Part shown: piece by piece, positions 1 to 6,950 of the stretch
Position numbering within the stretch: position 1 is the first letter of the stretch
Layout: every line of letters begins with the position of its first letter
Assembly (NCBI GenBank): GCA_938002705.1
Contig: CALLAG010000373.1
Span: 1 to 6,950 of the forward strand
Length of the DNA stretch: 6,950 bases
Reading direction: 5' to 3'
DNA from: an uncultured Saprospiraceae bacterium
GTDB taxonomy: Bacteria > Bacteroidota > Bacteroidia > Chitinophagales > Saprospiraceae
Notes under the pieces: generated by a model
What the model saw: only the letters and a program-made list of their open reading frames with translations
Database searches by the model: none
Told to the model about the DNA's origin: nothing
Made by a program: the position numbers and the translations under genes

Positions 1-1292
1 GAGAAGTTCAGTCTGACTATATCGGTATTCATTTCTGGATTAGTAGAACTTGATGCTGTGTACGCATCTTCACCGAAGTCTATATAATGGCCAGATGTGA
101 TATCGCTCCATGGCATCACTTTTATCTTAGTCATGCCCTCATGACGTTCATTGACGACGAGGTAGTCATTGAATACTTCAAGTCCAGTTATGAAGTTATC
201 TTCAGAATGAGCGATGAAGTCAGTCCAGTTGTCCTTCGTTGTTTTAGATTCTGGTGTGACCATCACTTTGAAGTTGGTAGCGCCATCTTTATTAGTGATG
301 ATATACCACTTGCCATCGTAATGGGTGATATCGTGTTCTAAGTTTCTTTCTCGTTCTTGGAATAATCTGAATTCTCCATTGGGATCATCGGCATCCAGAA
401 TTCTGTATTCATTAGATACTGTCGCATAGGATCCTATGACGATATACTTTTGAGATTTGGTCTTATATACATAGCATGAGAATGTCTCATCTTTTTCGTG
501 ATATACTTCTACATCTTGATCGCTTGGTGTACCTATGGTATGCTTATATATCTTGTAAGCTCTTAAGGCATCATCTTTTCTCGTATAGTATATTGTCTTA
601 TTATCATTGGCCCACACACTGCCGCCTGTGGTATTTTCTATGACATCAGATAGGTGCTCTCCAGTCTTAAGATCTAAGAATTTGAGATTATACTTTCTAC
701 GTGATAGGGTATCCTCACCATAAGCTAGTATCGTGTTGTCAGGTGATACCTTAAGTCCAGCTGCTTGATAATACTCATATGGCTCAGCTAATACATTGAC
801 ATCTATCAGTACTTCATCAGCGCTTTCGAGCGTATTCTTCCTTCTTGAGTATATAGGGTATTCCTTGCCTTCTGTGTACTTAGTCAGGTAATAATAGCCA
901 TTCTTCTTATAGGGTACTGATTCGTCATCTTGCTTGATTCTGCCTGTTATTTCTACGAATAGGTCTTCTTGAAGGTCTTTAAGGTGGGCCGTCATCCCTT
1001 CTGTGTAGTCATTCTCAGCATTGAGATAGTCTAAGACTTCTTGAGTCTGCTCATCTGGCTCTTTTGCGTTTTTTTGCTCGTCTGTGAGCTTCATCCAGTA
1101 ATAATTGTCGATTCTGTCATCTCCATGTTTTGACAAGATCTTCTCTTCTTTCTTAGGAGTCGGAGGGACCACTTTTTCTATATTTTTCATTGTCGTATGT
1201 GTATTATCTTGATTTTCAGTGTTATTATTTGCACACTGCGAAAATAGCATTGTGCATAAAATTATGCTCGAACAAAGTACTAACTGTTTCAT
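1..1292 (-). CDS. ptrB: Oligopeptidase B (S9A family serine peptidase), exported form, C-terminus cut off by window edge
   Basis: Oligopeptidase B cleaves short peptides after Arg or Lys; a seven-bladed beta-propeller restricts access to a serine-hydrolase domain. The frame reads 430 codons without a stop from ATG at 1292 to the window edge. Seen: HGDDRIDNYYWM (residues 56-67), PDNTILAYGEDTLSRRKY (184-201), SVWANDNKTIYYTRKD (225-240), HTIGTPSDQD (251-260), KDETF (267-271) and VVNERHEGMTKI (379-390). From memory these match E. coli PtrB motifs in the same order. The visible part is the N-terminal segment and most of the propeller; the catalytic Ser/Asp/His domain, roughly 300 residues, lies outside. 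Residues 1-20 look like a lipoprotein signal (Lys2, hydrophobic run, Cys20 in LFSQC), followed by a polar linker (NNNTENQDN). E. coli PtrB lacks this roughly 40-residue extension. The start at 1292 is chosen because it supplies the signal; Met35 is the alternative and would give a cytosolic enzyme. Family confidence is high; lipid anchoring is inferred because the lipobox is imperfect. Confidence 0.93.
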   Translation of the reverse strand, partial: MKQLVLCSSIILCTMLFSQCANNNTENQDNTHTTMKNIEKVVPPTPKKEEKILSKHGDDRIDNYYWMKLTDEQKNAKEPDEQTQEVLDYLNAENDYTEGMTAHLKDLQEDLFVEITGRIKQDDESVPYKKNGYYYLTKYTEGKEYPIYSRRKNTLESADEVLIDVNVLAEPYEYYQAAGLKVSPDNTILAYGEDTLSRRKYNLKFLDLKTGEHLSDVIENTTGGSVWANDNKTIYYTRKDDALRAYKIYKHTIGTPSDQDVEVYHEKDETFSCYVYKTKSQKYIVIGSYATVSNEYRILDADDPNGEFRLFQERERNLEHDITHYDGKWYIITNKDGATNFKVMVTPESKTTKDNWTDFIAHSEDNFITGLEVFNDYLVVNERHEGMTKIKVMPWSDITSGHYIDFGEDAYTASSSTNPEMNTDIVRLNF

Positions 1293-1304
1293 AGGTTGGA
1301 TGTT

Positions 1305-1338
1305 GAAAATTATTTGGTAACTATACTATTCATTAAAT
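1305..1338 (-). promoter_or_regulatory. Candidate promoter for the oligopeptidase B gene
   Basis: On the minus strand, TAATTTTC (+ strand 1312 down to 1305) matches the Bacteroidota -7 consensus TAnnTTTG at all but the last base. A TTTA lies about 21 bases upstream, where TTTG is expected for the -33 box. Transcription would start a few bases before the ATG at 1292, giving a very short leader. The region is AT-rich, so chance matches are likely. Confidence 0.3.
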
Positions 1339-1368
1339 TTAGTCATATAAATAGAAAAATTATATTTG
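1338..1368 (+). promoter_or_regulatory. Candidate smc promoter of Bacteroidota type
   Basis: TATATTTG at 1361-1368 matches the Bacteroidota -7 box TAnnTTTG exactly. A TTTA at 1338-1341 is one base off the TTTG -33 box, and the 19-base spacer is the usual length. With this promoter the transcript would begin about 1372-1376, at or within a few bases of the GTG start at 1376. A weaker alternative is ATTATTTG at 1309-1316 with TTTC at 1287-1290, which would give a leader of roughly 50 bases. Confidence 0.5.
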
Positions 1369-1375
1369 TCGTCAA

Positions 1376-4300
1376 GTGAAGTTAAAAAGCCTACATATAA
1401 AGGGATTTAAGAGTTTCGCAAATGAAACTACAATCCATTTCCGAGAGGAAATAACGGGAGTCGTCGGACCTAATGGTTCGGGCAAGTCCAATATTATTGA
1501 TGCCATAAGATGGGTTCTCGGAGAACAAAAGAGTAAAGGTCTCCGACTCGATAAAATGATCGATGTTATTTTCAATGGAACGAAGAATAAGAAGAAAGCG
1601 ACATTGGCTCAGGTATCCCTGACCTTTGAGAATTCTAATAAGCTCATACCTATAGAGTTTGAAGAAGTCAAAGTCACACGGATGCTCTATGATACTAATG
1701 AGAGCGAGTACCGTATTAATGATGTCGCATGTCGACTTAAGGATATAACTAACCTCTTCCTCAACACAGGTATAGGGTCTAACAGTTATGCCATCATAGA
1801 ACTCGGCATGGTCGATGATATCTTATTAGATAAGGATCATGCACGTCGTAAGATGTTTGAGCAAGCGGCCGGTATATCTAAGTATAAGATCAGAAAACAT
1901 GAGACACTTAATAAGCTTAAGAGTGCACAGGCGGATCTTGATAGGATAGAGGATATCTTATTCGAATTAGAAGCTAATCTTAAGACTCTTGAGCGTCAAG
2001 CGAAAAGAACTCAGAAGTATTATGACCTTAAGGCCGAGTACAAGGACTTAAGTATGAATAAGGCCTACATAGGTCAGAAAGAAGCCCTCGTCCAAGAAGC
2101 AGAGCTCAAGTCTCAGTTACTTATACTCAATGAGAAATATAATGAGACGACTAAGGTCATACATGAACTAGAGGCAGTTGTAGAAAATAATAAGAAAGCC
2201 AATCTCGATAGCGAGCAAGCCCTTACTGCTAAGCAGAAAGAATTTAATGAGGCCGTAGATGCCTTAAGAACTAAAGAGAATGAGTTAGAAATCAAGAAGC
2301 AGAATCTTGATTTTATAATTCAGAATATCAATAGATTTGAGTCTAATAAAAAGCAGTTTATAGAAGCTTCCGCTGAAATATCAGAAGTCCTCATATCTAA
2401 GAAAAAAGAGCTTGCTGAGAGAGAATCTCAGAAAGCCAATCTCGAAAAAGAACTTGAAGAATCTAAACAAGAATTCGAACGTGTAGAAGTCGAAAGACAG
2501 AAAGTACAAGGCGAGAATAATTCTGATGTAGATAGACTCAAAGCATTAGAGAAAGAGAAATTTGAGTTAGAAAAAGACATCATAGAGCTTAAGAGTAAGT
2601 CTGACAACTCAGAGCAGAACTCGATTGCGATCAATGAGGATTTACTCAATTTCCAGTCTCTACAGACTAATCTATCTACGCAGCAAGGTGGAATAGAAGA
2701 AGATCTCAAGGCAGCGACAGATGAGTATAATAAGCTCATAGAGAAGTCTAATAACATAGAAATAGAAAGAACAGAACTGACAGGACAGTTATCAACTGAG
2801 ACTGATAAGTTGTCTAAGTTAGAAAGAAGATATGATGCCTTATCGAGTGAGTATAACTTGCTCAAGGATATGGTCGATAACTTCGAGGGATTCCCAGAAT
2901 CAGCAAAGTTCTTAACTAAAGAATGGGACAACCAGAGACCTATACTATCTGATGTATTAGATTGTGATGCAGAATATAGAGAAGCTATAGAGTTATACTT
3001 AGAGCCGTACTTAGGTTACTTCTTATTAGATAGTATCGAGGAAGCCAAAGAATCTATAAAACTTCTAAGAGAAGCACAGAAAGGAAAGTCACAGTTCTTT
3101 ATACTATCAAGCTTCTTAGATACTAAGACACATGAGGTCAACCTAAGTCAGTACGGTAGTGCCGCAATCAATGTTGTCAGAACTAAGAAGAAATATGAAG
3201 CTCTGCTTCATCACCTATTATACAATGTTGTATTAGTAGATGATGAGAGTATTCTGACTGAGATCATGCCAGACGATAATCTCACTTACCTCGCTAAGAG
3301 TGGACATGCTAATAGGTCTAAGTATACTGTAAGTGGTGGATCTGTAGGCCTCTTTGATGGTAAGAGAATCGGTCGTAAGCATGAGTTAGATAAACTCAAA
3401 ACCCAGATCGAAGGTATCGCTACTGATATAGAAGAACAAAAAGCAATTAATGCGGACCTCAGTGATAGATTATCTAAGCTTAACCAAGAGGATATCCAGA
3501 ATGCCATCGTCCAAAAAAGAGATATCAAGAACAATCTTGAGATCAAAAAGGCAGAGATAGGCTCTAAGCATGGCTCATTAATATCTTCTATCACAGACCT
3601 TACAGCAAGACTCCAGTTATTAGAATCTGGTAAGTCTGAGGCAGCCGTAGAGATAGCTAATCTGGGTGAAGAATTAAATGAACTAACTACTAAGATAGAA
3701 GCTCAGAGTGCCATAGTCAATGATCAGACAGGCCTTCTCGATAATATCACTAAGAACTACGGAGATATCAGTTCGAGATATAATGAAGCGCAACTCACTT
3801 GGGTTAAGTATCATAACGATATTGATAACATACAGAAAGACATCCAGTTCCGAGAGCAACAGATAGCAGAGTACAATACCAAAATAGAAGAAGTAGAAAA
3901 GGAAAGAGCCAGAACTAAAGAGTCTGAAATTAAGACCAATGAACTCATAGAAGAGATCAATAAGTCATTGTATGACATGTATCAACTCAAGGAGTCTAAG
4001 CAGTCAGAACTGACGACAACAGAGCAAAGTTTCTTCGCTAATAGGAGTGAAATAAATGTCAAAGAAGAGGAACTCAAAAAACGCAATAAAGAGCTCCAAA
4101 ACCAACAAATAGAAATCAATCAACACAAAGACAAACTCACAAGTGTAGAGTTCGAATTACATTCTGTCAAAGAAAGATTGAAGATCGAATTTAACATAGA
4201 TATTGTAGAGCTCAAAGTTGATTTTGACTCAGAAGATGAGGCAGCAGTCGAAGCCCTCAATCTGAGATATGACAAAGTCAAAAAGAGATTAGATAACTAC

Positions 4301-4933
4301 GGAGAGATTAACCCGATGGCTGTAGAAGCCTACGATGAGATCAACGAAAGGTACATCTCTATGAAGACGCAACGTGATGATATTCTCGAAGCAGAAGAAT
4401 CACTTAAGTTGACGATTAAGGAGATAGATAAAGATGCAACTGAGAAGTTCTTAGAAGCTTTCTACCTCGCTAAGGATAACTTCAAGGATGTGTTCAGAAG
4501 TCTCTTCTCAGACGAAGATGATTGTGATCTCATCTTATTGAATGCAGAGTCACCACTCGAATCTCAGATAGAAATCGTCGCCAAGCCTAAAGGTAAGAAG
4601 CCTAAGGTCTTATCACAACTATCAGGTGGAGAGAAGACGCTGACTGCAATAGCATTATTGTTCTCATTGTATCTACTTAAGCCAGCACCATTCTGTATTT
4701 TTGATGAGGTCGATGCACCATTAGATGATGTCAACATTGTGAAGTTCTCTAACCTGATCAAGCGATTCTCTGATAAGTCACAGTTTATCGTAGTGACACA
4801 TAATAAGTCTACGATGGCAGGTATGGATACACTCTATGGCGTATACATGCAGCAGCAAGGGATATCAGGTATATCTCAGGTCAACTTCAGTGAGTACGAT
4901 CACCAAGAGTCATATCAGACGATTAATGTGTAA
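1376..4933 (+). CDS. smc: Chromosome partition protein SMC, complete
   Basis: SMC is the ATPase of the bacterial condensin that organises and segregates the chromosome, normally with ScpA and ScpB, neither of which is encoded here. The 1185 residues match the usual length. Seen in order: N-terminal head with Walker A GPNGSGKSN (31-39) and the R-loop arginine R57 in GLRLDKM; Q-loop region IELGMVDDIL (141-150), with Leu143 where the Gln of most ABC-type heads sits; FEQAAGISKYKIRK; a long Glu/Lys/Leu-rich coiled coil to about 500; a hinge of about 503-660 starting FEGFPESAKF and ending near GGSVGLF; a returning coiled coil to about 970; YGEINPMAVEAY (975-986); and the C-terminal head with signature LSGGE (1082-1086), Walker B and catalytic Glu FCIFDE (1106-1111), D-loop APLDD (1114-1118) and switch His1142. 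The GTG start is well fixed: an in-frame TAG sits at 1352-1354, no ATG or TTG codon lies between, and MKLKSLHIKGFKSF is the family's standard beginning. No frameshift or lost catalytic residue is visible. Confidence 0.98.
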   Translation: MKLKSLHIKGFKSFANETTIHFREEITGVVGPNGSGKSNIIDAIRWVLGEQKSKGLRLDKMIDVIFNGTKNKKKATLAQVSLTFENSNKLIPIEFEEVKVTRMLYDTNESEYRINDVACRLKDITNLFLNTGIGSNSYAIIELGMVDDILLDKDHARRKMFEQAAGISKYKIRKHETLNKLKSAQADLDRIEDILFELEANLKTLERQAKRTQKYYDLKAEYKDLSMNKAYIGQKEALVQEAELKSQLLILNEKYNETTKVIHELEAVVENNKKANLDSEQALTAKQKEFNEAVDALRTKENELEIKKQNLDFIIQNINRFESNKKQFIEASAEISEVLISKKKELAERESQKANLEKELEESKQEFERVEVERQKVQGENNSDVDRLKALEKEKFELEKDIIELKSKSDNSEQNSIAINEDLLNFQSLQTNLSTQQGGIEEDLKAATDEYNKLIEKSNNIEIERTELTGQLSTETDKLSKLERRYDALSSEYNLLKDMVDNFEGFPESAKFLTKEWDNQRPILSDVLDCDAEYREAIELYLEPYLGYFLLDSIEEAKESIKLLREAQKGKSQFFILSSFLDTKTHEVNLSQYGSAAINVVRTKKKYEALLHHLLYNVVLVDDESILTEIMPDDNLTYLAKSGHANRSKYTVSGGSVGLFDGKRIGRKHELDKLKTQIEGIATDIEEQKAINADLSDRLSKLNQEDIQNAIVQKRDIKNNLEIKKAEIGSKHGSLISSITDLTARLQLLESGKSEAAVEIANLGEELNELTTKIEAQSAIVNDQTGLLDNITKNYGDISSRYNEAQLTWVKYHNDIDNIQKDIQFREQQIAEYNTKIEEVEKERARTKESEIKTNELIEEINKSLYDMYQLKESKQSELTTTEQSFFANRSEINVKEEELKKRNKELQNQQIEINQHKDKLTSVEFELHSVKERLKIEFNIDIVELKVDFDSEDEAAVEALNLRYDKVKKRLDNYGEINPMAVEAYDEINERYISMKTQRDDILEAEESLKLTIKEIDKDATEKFLEAFYLAKDNFKDVFRSLFSDEDDCDLILLNAESPLESQIEIVAKPKGKKPKVLSQLSGGEKTLTAIALLFSLYLLKPAPFCIFDEVDAPLDDVNIVKFSNLIKRFSDKSQFIVVTHNKSTMAGMDTLYGVYMQQQGISGISQVNFSEYDHQESYQTINV

Positions 4934-4954
4934 TATATAATCTTATACATTATT

Positions 4955-4990
4955 GTTCTTTTTTATCTTGTTTCATCGAGATGTAAGAAC
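4955..4990 (+). terminator. Nested hairpin, possible smc terminator
   Basis: GTTCTT (4955-4960) pairs with AAGAAC (4985-4990). Inside it, ATCTTG (4965-4970) pairs with CGAGAT (4977-4982), with one T-G wobble, around the loop TTTCAT. The internal loop is TTTT against GT. It begins 22 bases after the smc stop. No U-tract follows directly; the nearest T-run is at 5008-5013. It may therefore be a weak terminator or a 3'-end processing structure. The rest of the 206-base gap shows one more short inverted repeat, TACTAA (5024-5029) with TTAGTA (5046-5051), and no clear promoter match. Confidence 0.4.
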
Positions 4991-5139
4991 TATTGGGTTG
5001 TCTAATATTTTTTGGATAGATCTTACTAACGTGATATAGATGCTATTAGTACATTTTCACTTCACTCATAACTATAGTTACTCTCGAAGCCGCAAATGTT
5101 GTTTGATATTCGTACATTAGGTATCAAATCATTATTATC

Positions 5140-6768
5140 ATGAATAGACTCCCCACTATTATTTGCATTGCGTATTTGTTCATATCAAATATATCGGCAC
5201 AAGTCCCTTCCAATTTTAATTTCCTAAATCATGCTAATCGAAATGTAGAAGTTACAGAAGTACTTTGTCTTGATGATGAAGTAGTCGGAGTACATAACAG
5301 AGGTCTTGATTTTGTAAAGTATGATTATGATCTTGAAAAATTCTGGAATGCAAGTGCAGAAGGGTATAAGTTTATATATGAAAATGATAGTACATATCAT
5401 CATGCTTCGTGGGTACATCAATCTGGAGATGCTATTTCTAATACCCTAATAATAAACTCTTACAGGGATACTGAGCTACTGAGTGAAGAATATAATGGTG
5501 TATCAAACTTTAATAGTCAACTTAATCAATTCATTGATGTAACATATGATACGACCGGTGGGTGGTGGTGTATTACTGATTTTGGCACAAAGCTCCTTTT
5601 CTTGAAAGATAATGAAGTTGTAAGGACAATTGATAATGGTGCAACTTATCCTGATTTATTCACGAGCTGTAGTGGAGATATTTACATCTTATCCTTAGGC
5701 TATTTCTTGTATTTTGATGGTCAGGATTTAGATTATGTATTTGAACTTCCAGAAACCACAGAAGTATTTCAATATGAAGGATATAATTATCTTCTTAGTA
5801 GAGATAAACTCTATAAGTATGATTGTGAGATGAAGATTAAGCTCCATGAATGGTCTCTCCCGATTAATGTAAATTCGTTCGAACAAATAAATATTGGAGA
5901 TCATGGAAATATATATATTAATAAACTCAATTCTAATTCTTACAAGATTTACAGTATAGATTCATTGTCTCAAATTACATATGAATATGAAGGAATAGAA
6001 AAGGAGGATGAGTCAATTAAAGGCATTGAAGTGAGTTCTGATAGTACCCATTTAATATTTGGCCATCATCAATTTCAATTAGATAATCAGACCTTCTACA
6101 GAAGTATAAATACACAACAAGAGATAGACTATCCAACAATAGATGTACAAATAGCAGATTTTCTCTTAGAGTATTCAGATGCAGGTATTACTTATGACTA
6201 TTTTTCTGGCGATTCGGTAATGATCCAGAGGACTAAACCTAAACTTAATATCACAAATTTATCATCTGAATCCATTTATGCTATAGATGTTTTCTCTAAT
6301 TCATACAGAGTATTCGATGTATCATATGTGCATGAAGACTATATAAGAGCTACGGTTGATTCCACTCTTGCTCCTTTTGAGTCAAGGAAGGCAGATAATC
6401 TTTTTTTGTATACAACGACATTGGAAGAATTATTAAATCTAAAAGTAGAATTAACTGGAGCTAATTATAAGTTCCTTGAGAATGGTTCTCAAGTACTAGC
6501 GCCGAATCTGCTTTTATCAAGTATAGAATCCACAGAAATAGAACCCTTCAAAATATATCCTAATCCGGTAACAGATTACATTAAAGTAAGTCTTACTCTG
6601 GATGATAAAGTTAGCATATTCAGTTCTGACGGTAAGCTGTGTTCTCAATATAATGTTGCATCTACGTCCGATAGGATTGAGGTTTCTGCATTGGAGCCCG
6701 GAATGTATTTTATCATTTTAAGAAATAAAAATAAGCCTGCAAAGATTGCCAAGTTTGTAAAGCTGTAG
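5140..6768 (+). CDS. Secreted protein of unknown function with type IX secretion C-terminal sorting domain
   Basis: The function is not recognised. Residues 1-20 form a signal peptide with Arg3, a hydrophobic core and a likely cut after ISA before Gln21, so the protein enters the periplasm by Sec. The last 75 or so residues resemble a T9SS type A sorting domain: FKIYPNPVTDYI (470-481), VSIFSSDGKL, LEPGMYFIILR around 518-527, and a basic tail ending KFVKL (538-542). In known T9SS cargo this domain directs passage through the outer membrane and is cut off, with the protein released or attached to the surface. The body (about 21-360) is rich in short beta-type segments with aromatic and Asp/Gly turns (GGWWCITDFG, GDIYILSLGYFLYFDG, GNIYINKL), compatible with a beta-propeller though no family repeat is clear. 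Residues of about 365-460, from TKPKLNITN, look like a separate beta-sandwich. No catalytic motif is seen. The start is set by the signal peptide, with an in-frame TGA at 5104-5106. The gene stands alone, 206 bases after smc. Confidence 0.9.
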   Translation: MNRLPTIICIAYLFISNISAQVPSNFNFLNHANRNVEVTEVLCLDDEVVGVHNRGLDFVKYDYDLEKFWNASAEGYKFIYENDSTYHHASWVHQSGDAISNTLIINSYRDTELLSEEYNGVSNFNSQLNQFIDVTYDTTGGWWCITDFGTKLLFLKDNEVVRTIDNGATYPDLFTSCSGDIYILSLGYFLYFDGQDLDYVFELPETTEVFQYEGYNYLLSRDKLYKYDCEMKIKLHEWSLPINVNSFEQINIGDHGNIYINKLNSNSYKIYSIDSLSQITYEYEGIEKEDESIKGIEVSSDSTHLIFGHHQFQLDNQTFYRSINTQQEIDYPTIDVQIADFLLEYSDAGITYDYFSGDSVMIQRTKPKLNITNLSSESIYAIDVFSNSYRVFDVSYVHEDYIRATVDSTLAPFESRKADNLFLYTTTLEELLNLKVELTGANYKFLENGSQVLAPNLLLSSIESTEIEPFKIYPNPVTDYIKVSLTLDDKVSIFSSDGKLCSQYNVASTSDRIEVSALEPGMYFIILRNKNKPAKIAKFVKL

Positions 6769-6776
6769 ATTGGTTC

Positions 6777-6824
6777 AGGATTATTTGAAGTATCATTTAT
6801 TTCAATATTGTTCAAATTCCTTTT
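6777..6824 (+). terminator. Inverted repeat, possible terminator of the secreted-protein gene
   Basis: AGGA (6777-6780) plus ATTTGAA (6783-6789) pair with TTCAAAT (6811-6817) plus TCCT (6818-6821). This makes an 11-pair stem with a two-base bulge and a 21-base loop, and a short T-run (6821-6824) closes it. It begins 9 bases after the stop codon. The stem is AT-rich with a large loop, so stability is doubtful; position is the best argument. Confidence 0.4.
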
Positions 6825-6869
6825 CCAGGTATTATGAATAGTGTACTGTAAGCATCCGACTAAGTACAT

Positions 6870-6901
6870 ATTGTGTATAACAAATACGGTATCCATCTTT
6901 G
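6870..6901 (+). promoter_or_regulatory. Candidate promoter for the gene starting at 6918
   Basis: CATCTTTG (6894-6901) differs from the Bacteroidota -7 box TAnnTTTG only in its first base. ATTG at 6870-6873 can serve as the -33 TTTG box, with a 20-base spacer. Transcription would start around 6906, about 12 bases before the ATG at 6918. Confidence 0.35.
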
Positions 6902-6917
6902 TTGTAAAATTTAGATT

Positions 6918-6950
6918 ATGGATATACATCAATTTAAGAAAGATTTTGCC
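6918..6950 (+). CDS. Probable start of a further gene, cut off by the window end
   Basis: ATG at 6918 opens a frame of 11 codons reading MDIHQFKKDFA up to the window end. It is on the same strand as the two genes before it, about 150 bases after the previous stop, and has a plausible promoter 16 bases upstream. The sequence is too short to name a family. The charged and aromatic N-terminus shows no signal peptide so far, which suggests a cytosolic product if the gene is real. Confidence 0.45.
   Translation, partial: MDIHQFKKDFA

Noticed and set aside
87..341. 84-codon plus-strand open frame
   Set aside because: It lies wholly inside the oligopeptidase B gene on the other strand, which has clear family motifs throughout; the frame has no recognisable features.
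1334..1341. TAAATTTA palindrome in the divergent gap as a regulator binding site or shared promoter box
   Set aside because: An 8-base AT-only palindrome is expected by chance in such AT-rich sequence, and TTTG boxes at the right spacing are not present on either strand.
2428..2931. 167-codon minus-strand open frame rich in Ser and Leu
   Set aside because: It is the antisense of the smc coiled coil; Ser/Leu-rich shadows are expected opposite Glu/Lys/Leu-rich coding sequence.
3286..3594. 102-codon minus-strand open frame with hydrophobic stretches
   Set aside because: It is antisense to the smc hinge and second coiled coil; the hydrophobic look comes from reverse-reading of charged codons.
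5140..6300. Secreted protein as a two-component-type or NHL beta-propeller sensor
   Set aside because: Short GxIYI-type segments hint at blades, but no regular repeat spacing can be seen by eye, so the fold is left open.
6645..6932. 95-codon minus-strand open frame covering the gap after the secreted-protein gene
   Set aside because: About 120 bases overlap the conserved T9SS sorting domain in antisense, the gap part shows no coding character, and it would collide with the probable gene at 6918.
1..6950. CRISPR array, insertion sequence, tRNA/rRNA, riboswitch or defence system
   Set aside because: I found no regularly spaced direct repeats, transposase motifs, terminal inverted repeats, tRNA-like cloverleaf or nuclease/defence gene; the window is mostly ordinary chromosomal coding sequence.

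Overview
The window looks like a piece of a Bacteroidota chromosome, probably from the Saprospiria/Chitinophagia side. Three things point there. The SMC protein has the Bacteroidota-type head (IELGMVDDIL at the Q-loop). One gene ends in a type IX secretion (T9SS) sorting domain (YPNP near its start, KFVKL at its end). Candidate promoters resemble the Bacteroidota TTTG / TAnnTTTG pattern, and no Shine-Dalgarno sites precede the genes. The phylum call is fairly firm; the class is a guess.

Layout: (1) 1-1292, minus strand: the N-terminal 430 codons of an exported, probably lipid-anchored oligopeptidase B (S9A family). Its catalytic domain lies beyond the left edge. (2) 1293-1375: an 83-base divergent promoter region. 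(3) 1376-4933, plus strand: a complete smc gene (1185 aa), the ATPase of the chromosome condensation complex, starting at GTG. (4) 4934-5139: a gap holding a nested hairpin that may be the smc terminator. (5) 5140-6768, plus strand: a 542-residue secreted protein of unknown function with a signal peptide and a T9SS C-terminal sorting domain. (6) 6769-6917: a gap with a terminator-like inverted repeat and a candidate promoter. (7) 6918 to the end: the first 11 codons of a probable further gene.

The genes do not form an obvious pathway. Oligopeptidase B and the T9SS cargo both act outside the cytoplasm, while SMC is a nucleoid housekeeping protein. smc and the peptidase gene are divergent, and the cargo gene is separated from smc by 206 bases, so each is probably its own transcription unit. 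I see no mobile element, CRISPR array, tRNA or rRNA, and no convincing new multi-gene system. The points most worth a second look are the near-leaderless GTG start of smc, the missing Q-loop glutamine in SMC, the exported form of oligopeptidase B, and the uncharacterised T9SS cargo.
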